From Actinomycetes bacterium (GTDB lineage: Bacteria > Actinomycetota > Coriobacteriia > WRKU01 > WQUG01): 11,175 nt of DNA. Position numbers and translations under genes: made by a program. The notes below the pieces were generated by a model. The model saw only the letters and a program-made list of their open reading frames with translations. It ran no database searches and was not told where the DNA came from. The stretch is taken from positions 1 to 11,175 of the forward strand of contig WQUG01000064.1 of NCBI GenBank assembly GCA_009785855.1. The letters are read 5' to 3'. Below are positions 7,190 through 11,175 of the stretch, piece after piece; positions within the stretch are counted from its first letter, which is position 1, and the number at the start of each line of letters is the position of its first letter.

Positions 7190-9259
7190 CTATCTCACCC
7201 CACAGACGGTCAGGATCATGTCGATCAGCTTGATGGCCACGAACGGAGAGACGAGGCCGCCGAGGCCGTAGATCAGCAGGTTGCGACTGAGCATCTTGCC
7301 CGCCGGCAGCTCGCGGTACTTCACGCCCTTGAGTGAGAGGGGGATGAGCGCCACGATGATGAGCGCGTTGTAGATGATCGCAGAAAGGATCGCGGTCGTC
7401 GCGCTGGTCAGCCGCATGAAGTTGAGGCGGGCAAGCTCGGGGTAGATGAGGAAGAAGAGCACGGGGATGATGGCGAAATACTTCGCCACGTCATTGGCCA
7501 CGCTGAAGGTCGTGAGCGCCCCGCGCGTCATGAGCAGCTGCTTGCCGATGCGCACGATGTCGATCAGCTTGGTCGGGCTGGAGTCCAGGTCCACCATGTT
7601 GCCGGCCTCCTTGGCCGCCTGGGTACCTGAGTTCATCGCGACGGCCACATCGGCCTGCGCGAGCGCCGGCGCGTCGTTGGTGCCGTCCCCGGTCATCGCG
7701 ACCAGATGGCCCTTGCTCTGGTAGTCGCGGATGAGCGTGAGCTTGGCCTCGGGCGTGGCCTCGGCCAGGAAGTCGTCGACGCCGGCCTCGGCGGCGATGG
7801 CTGCGGCCGTGATGGGGTTATCGCCGGTGATCATGATGGTCTTGATGCCCATCTTGCGCAGATCGCCGAAGCGCTCCTTGACGCCGTTCTTCACGATGTC
7901 CTTGAGGTAGATGACGCCCAGGACCTGCTTGTTGCGCACCACCACGAGCGGCGTGCCGCCCTGAGACGCGACCTGTTTGACGAGCTCGTCGCAGGCCTCC
8001 GGCCAGGTCCCGCCCTGAGCGGTCACGTAGTCACGCACGGCGTCGGCCGCCCCCTTGCGGATCTCGTTGGCTTGCCCATCGGCGGTGTAGTCGATGCCGC
8101 TCATGCGCGTGCGGGCGGAGAACTCGATGAAGGTCGCGTTGAGCTTGGACATGTCGCGCCCGCGGATGTCGAAGCGCTGCTTGGCGAGCACGGCGATGGA
8201 GCGGCCCTCTGCCGTCTCGTCAGCGATCGAGGAGAGCTGGGCTGCGTCGGCCAGGTCCTTCTCTTCGACACCGGGCACGGGCAGGAACTCGGCCGCCTGG
8301 CGGTTACCGAGCGTGATCGTGCCGGTCTTGTCGAGCAGGAGTACGTCCACGTCCCCTGCCGCCTCGATGGCGCGCCCGCTCATGGCGAGCACGTTGGCGG
8401 AGTTCAGGCGTGACATCCCGGCGATACCGATCGATGAGAGCAAGGCCCCGATAGTGGTCGGCGCCAGACAGACGAGCAAGGCCACGACGATCGTGATCGA
8501 GATCGCAGCGCCGCGTCCGGCCTGTCCGGCCGCAAAACCCGTGAAGGGCAAGAGGGTCGCCGTGACCACGAGGAAGATGATGGTCAGGGTCACGAGCAGT
8601 ATCTGCAGGGCGATCTCGTTGGGGGTCTTCTTGCGCGAGGCGCCCTCGACCATCGAGATCATCTTGTCAAGGAAGCTCTCCCCCGCCTCGGCCGTGATGC
8701 GGATGATGAGCCAGTCGCTGACGAGCGAGGTCCCGCCCGTGACGGCGGTACGGTCGCCGCCGGAGTCGCGGATGACCGGGGCCGACTCGCCGGTGATGGC
8801 GCTCTCGTCGACTGAGGCCGCGCCGTCGATGACCTCGCCGTCCATCGGGATCTGGTCGCCGGCGGCAACATAGACGATGTCGCCGCGCTTCAGGTCATTG
8901 GACTTGACCTCGGTGTAGTCCTTAGGGTTGTCGGCGGACTTGAGCTTCCTGGCGATGACGTCCTTGCGCGCCCCGCGCAGAGAGTCCGCCTGAGCGCGTC
9001 CCCGGCTTTCCGCGATGGCCTCGGCGAAGTTCGCGAAGAGCACCGTGAACCAGAGGATGAGCGCGATGGCAAGGATGAATCCCGCGCGCTCGCCCGGGCC
9101 ATGGATGCCGCCTAAGGCGAAGCAGAACAGCACGGTCGTGATGAGCGCCCCGATGTAGACGACGAACATGACCGGGTTCTTGACCTGGGTCTTCGGGTTG
9201 AGTTTGACGACGGACTGCTTCAGGGCGTCGGTGATCTGGGCGTTCTGTGAGAGTTTCAT
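7190..9259 (-). CDS. kdpB: K+-transporting P-type ATPase catalytic subunit KdpB
   Basis: ATP-hydrolysing subunit of the high-affinity K+ pump; inner membrane. The 689-aa protein matches the usual length. P-type ATPase signatures are complete: TGES (156-159) in the actuator domain, the M4 signature CLAPTTIG (264-271), the phosphorylation site LLLDKTGTITLGNR with D310, ITGDNPITA (477-485) and the hinge AMTGDGTNDAPAL (521-533). The KdpB-specific pair in FSVANDVAKYFAI (D590, K593) is present. S159 of TGES is the equivalent of the serine in E. coli KdpB (S162) whose phosphorylation inhibits the pump, so that regulatory site is retained. The start lies 13 bp after the kdpA stop, with a G-rich weak ribosome binding site about 9 nt upstream, and the stop abuts kdpC. 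Confidence 0.98.
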   Translation of the reverse strand: MKLSQNAQITDALKQSVVKLNPKTQVKNPVMFVVYIGALITTVLFCFALGGIHGPGERAGFILAIALILWFTVLFANFAEAIAESRGRAQADSLRGARKDVIARKLKSADNPKDYTEVKSNDLKRGDIVYVAAGDQIPMDGEVIDGAASVDESAITGESAPVIRDSGGDRTAVTGGTSLVSDWLIIRITAEAGESFLDKMISMVEGASRKKTPNEIALQILLVTLTIIFLVVTATLLPFTGFAAGQAGRGAAISITIVVALLVCLAPTTIGALLSSIGIAGMSRLNSANVLAMSGRAIEAAGDVDVLLLDKTGTITLGNRQAAEFLPVPGVEEKDLADAAQLSSIADETAEGRSIAVLAKQRFDIRGRDMSKLNATFIEFSARTRMSGIDYTADGQANEIRKGAADAVRDYVTAQGGTWPEACDELVKQVASQGGTPLVVVRNKQVLGVIYLKDIVKNGVKERFGDLRKMGIKTIMITGDNPITAAAIAAEAGVDDFLAEATPEAKLTLIRDYQSKGHLVAMTGDGTNDAPALAQADVAVAMNSGTQAAKEAGNMVDLDSSPTKLIDIVRIGKQLLMTRGALTTFSVANDVAKYFAIIPVLFFLIYPELARLNFMRLTSATTAILSAIIYNALIIVALIPLSLKGVKYRELPAGKMLSRNLLIYGLGGLVSPFVAIKLIDMILTVCGVR

Positions 9260-9272
9260 GACGCGCGCCCCC

Positions 9273-10958
9273 CTACAGCCGTGTGAAGAAGTCGGCGATG
9301 GGGCCGAGCGACAGGGACGGCAGGAAGCTCAGGGCGCCGATGATCAGGATGATCGCGATGAGCAGCCCGGCGAAGGTCAGGTTGCTCGTAGAAAGCGTCC
9401 CTTCGCTTGAGGCGACAATCTTCTTCTTCGACAGGTTGCCCGCCAGAAAGATCGTCGCGACGATGGGGATGAAACGCACGAGCAGCATGATGACGCCCCC
9501 CGTGAGGTTCGTGAAGGCCGTGTTGGTATGCATGCCCGCGAAGGCAGAACCGTTGTTGTTGGCCATCGAGGTGAAGGCGTACAGCAGCTCCGAGAAGCCA
9601 TGCGCGCCCGTGTTGTTCAGCCAGCTGGCCGCCCCTGGCGCCAGAGTCGCGGCGGCAGTCCCGATCAGCGTGAGCAGGGGCGGCGCCAGGATCATCGCGC
9701 AGACCATCTTCATGTCGAAGGGTCCGATCTTCTTGCCAAGATACTCGGGCGTTCGCCCGACCATGAGTCCGGCGATGAACACCGTCAGCATCACGAAGGC
9801 GATCATGCCATACAGGCCGCTGCCGACCCCTCCGAAGACGATCTCGCCGAGCTGCATCAAGAACATCATCATCATGCCGCCGAGCGCCGTGAAGCTGTCG
9901 GGCGTGGCGTTGACCGCGCCGTTGGAAGCGGCGGTCGTCGAGGCTCCCCAGAGCGAGGAGGCGCCGACGCCGTTGACCACCTCCTTGCCCTCCATGTTGC
10001 CCGAGGCGATGACCCCTGCATAGTGAGGCGCAAGCGAGTGCTCGCTGATCGTGATGATGGCGAGTGCGGCCACAAAGAGCACGACCATGACCGTGATGAG
10101 GGTGTGGCCCTGCTTGGCGTCCTTGACGGCCTTGCCGAAGGTGAAGCAGAGCGCTGCCGGGATGATCAGCAGGCTGAACATCTCGATGAAGTTCGAAAAC
10201 GCCGTGGGATTCTCCAGAGGAAACGCCGAGTTGGCCCCGAAGAAGCCGCCGCCGTTGGTCCCGAGCTGCTTGATCGCGACCTGCGAGGCGGCCGGCCCGA
10301 GGTGGGTGGTGACGGTGGACGCGCTCTGTAAGGTCGTCGAAGTATGCGCGGGCGCAAGGGTCTGCACGACGCCCTGCGAGGCGATGAGCACAGTCACGAT
10401 GACCGCCAGCGGGATGAGCACGTAGAGCGTGACGCGCGTGAGGTCGGCCCAGAAGTTGCCGACCGTCTCTTTCTCGTGGCGGATGAAGCCGCGGATGAGC
10501 ACGAAGAGCACCGAGATGCCGACGGCTGCGGAGACGAAGTTCTGCACGGTGAGGCCGAGGGACTGGGAGAGGTAGCTTAAGGTGGTCTCGCCCGCATAGG
10601 CCTGCCAGTTCGTGTTGGAGATGAAGCTCGCCGTGGTGTTGAAGGCCAGATGCCAGTTCACGCCGCGCAGATGCTGCGGGTTCAGCGGCAGGATGCCCTG
10701 GATGAGCAGGAGCACGAAGAGGAAGAGGAAGCCGACCAGGCTGAAGGCGAGCACCGCGAAGGCGTAGCGCTTGGGCTTCATCTCGTCGTCGGGTCTGGCG
10801 CCGATGACACGATAGATCAGGCGCTCGACGGGGGCCAGCACCGGGGTCATGAAGGTCTTCTGGCCATCCATGACCTGGTGGATGTAGAGACCCAGGGGGA
10901 TCGCCAGCGCGATGAGCAGCGCCAGGAAGAAGATATCCTGGAAGATGACCGTGCTCAC
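9273..10958 (-). CDS. kdpA: K+-transporting ATPase K+-selecting subunit KdpA
   Basis: Membrane channel-like subunit that selects and binds K+ for the Kdp pump; a member of the superfamily of K+ transporters. The 561-aa product is close to E. coli KdpA (557). The four pore-loop regions are recognisable: SNTNWQAY (114-121, with Q119 equivalent to the E. coli affinity residue Q116), LGTNGGGFFGANS (232-244), GEIVFGGVGSGLYG (371-384) and SMANNNGSAFAG (464-475). Many hydrophobic segments support about ten membrane helices. The start is GTG at 10956-10958, overlapping the kdpF stop as GTGA, with GGGGTGATC just upstream as ribosome binding site. A longer frame over the same bases (9256-10968) is low-complexity and is a shadow. 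Confidence 0.98.
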   Translation of the reverse strand: MSTVIFQDIFFLALLIALAIPLGLYIHQVMDGQKTFMTPVLAPVERLIYRVIGARPDDEMKPKRYAFAVLAFSLVGFLFLFVLLLIQGILPLNPQHLRGVNWHLAFNTTASFISNTNWQAYAGETTLSYLSQSLGLTVQNFVSAAVGISVLFVLIRGFIRHEKETVGNFWADLTRVTLYVLIPLAVIVTVLIASQGVVQTLAPAHTSTTLQSASTVTTHLGPAASQVAIKQLGTNGGGFFGANSAFPLENPTAFSNFIEMFSLLIIPAALCFTFGKAVKDAKQGHTLITVMVVLFVAALAIITISEHSLAPHYAGVIASGNMEGKEVVNGVGASSLWGASTTAASNGAVNATPDSFTALGGMMMMFLMQLGEIVFGGVGSGLYGMIAFVMLTVFIAGLMVGRTPEYLGKKIGPFDMKMVCAMILAPPLLTLIGTAAATLAPGAASWLNNTGAHGFSELLYAFTSMANNNGSAFAGMHTNTAFTNLTGGVIMLLVRFIPIVATIFLAGNLSKKKIVASSEGTLSTSNLTFAGLLIAIILIIGALSFLPSLSLGPIADFFTRL

Positions 10959-11050
10959 AGCTGATCACCCCGGAACAGGATGTAGAACAGGTAGACCAAA
11001 AGTCCCAGTCCGATCACACCGACGACTATCGTGATGATACCCACAAGCAT
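10955..11050 (-). CDS. kdpF: Small Kdp subunit KdpF
   Basis: A single-helix membrane peptide that stabilises the KdpFABC complex. From ATG at 11050 it has 31 residues, starting MLVGIITIVVGVIG and ending YILFRGDQL, with one hydrophobic helix and a short polar C-terminus, as in KdpF of E. coli (29 aa). Its position directly before kdpA, with a 4-base GTGA overlap, supports the call. The start is uncertain: GGAGG lies only 2 nt from the ATG but 8 nt from a GTG at 11042-11044. That GTG would give a 29-aa protein, exactly the E. coli length, and has the better spacing. Short-gene cut-offs would miss it. Confidence 0.9.
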   Translation of the reverse strand: MLVGIITIVVGVIGLGLLVYLFYILFRGDQL

Positions 11051-11064
11051 TACCTCCGGAGCCT

Positions 11065-11073
11065 ATCTTAGCA
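11065..11073 (-). promoter_or_regulatory. Possible extended -10 promoter element for kdpFABCD
   Basis: The minus strand reads TGC-TAAGAT, matching the extended -10 pattern TGnTATAAT at all but one position. No -35 hexamer resembling TTGACA is seen 16-18 nt upstream, which is tolerated by extended -10 promoters. Transcription would begin near 11057-11058, giving a very short leader that starts at the GGAGG. This would favour the GTG start of kdpF. It is pattern matching only. Confidence 0.35.
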
Positions 11074-11093
11074 GAAGCAGCGGGAGTAGTGGG

Positions 11094-11136
11094 AGGCGAG
11101 GGGGTCGCTCGCGTACGCGAACAAGCCCCCTCGCCT
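11094..11136. other. GC-rich hairpin with nested palindrome upstream of kdpF
   Basis: AGGCGAGGGGG (11094-11104) and CCCCCTCGCCT (11126-11136) are perfectly complementary over 11 bp. Between them lies the 12-bp perfect palindrome TCGCGTACGCGA (11109-11120). No T-tract follows on either strand, so it is not a standard intrinsic terminator. It could end an upstream minus-strand transcript, act as an operator, or be a leader structure if transcription starts further upstream. The function is unknown. Confidence 0.6.
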
Positions 11137-11175
11137 TCAGACTTGCAACTAACCCACGTCGCAGCGGAGGAGATC

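Noticed and set aside
9256..10968. 570-codon minus-strand frame over kdpA, slightly longer than kdpA itself
   Set aside because: The translation is Arg/His/Pro-rich low complexity with no hydrophobic helices. The other frame gives complete KdpA with all four filter motifs.
11051..11175. c-di-AMP or other riboswitch in the kdp leader
   Set aside because: Such riboswitches can precede K+ transport genes, but I could not match conserved riboswitch motifs in these 125 bases, and the likely promoter leaves almost no leader.

Overview
The window is GC-rich and gene-dense, with eight to nine genes all reading on the minus strand. It holds no mobile element, CRISPR array, tRNA or rRNA. Codon use (G/C in third positions), strong GGAGG-type ribosome binding sites and the protein sequences suggest a high-GC Gram-positive bacterium. 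My best guess is an actinobacterium of the Coriobacteriia type, but this rests on impression and not on any search.

Layout, in the direction of transcription (right to left). (1) 11051-11175 is non-coding. It carries a GC-rich hairpin with a nested perfect palindrome, a possible extended -10 promoter and, at the very edge, an SD-like plus-strand motif that may belong to a divergent gene outside the window. (2) 10955-3987 is a complete kdpFABC-kdpD operon. It encodes the high-affinity K+ ATPase (KdpF 31 or 29 aa, KdpA 561, KdpB 689, KdpC 186) and the KdpD sensor kinase (880 aa). The genes overlap, abut or are 13 bp apart. (3) 3957-2941 encodes an unrecognised membrane protein. It has a Pro/Ala/Thr-rich N-terminus with a 66-bp tandem duplication, two membrane helices and a long charged C-terminal region. 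It occupies the place where kdpE, the partner response regulator, normally follows kdpD. (4) 2889-645 holds hom (homoserine dehydrogenase with ACT domain) and thrB (homoserine kinase), two steps of threonine synthesis. (5) 670-1 is the N-terminal part of a lipoate-protein ligase, cut by the window edge and overlapping the end of thrB by 26 bp.

How they work together: KdpFABC imports K+ under limitation, and KdpD should sense that state. Its response regulator is not in the window. hom and thrB turn aspartate semialdehyde into O-phosphohomoserine. The lipoate ligase attaches salvaged lipoate to carrier proteins. All genes are co-directional with no gap larger than 51 bp and no canonical terminator between them, so read-through from kdp into the metabolic genes is possible. 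A 14-bp hairpin in front of hom pairs the likely hom Shine-Dalgarno with an anti-SD sequence and is the most interesting regulatory candidate here.

Most of the window is well-known biology. I see no clear undescribed system. The unusual points are the missing kdpE, the repeat-bearing membrane protein and the two hairpins.
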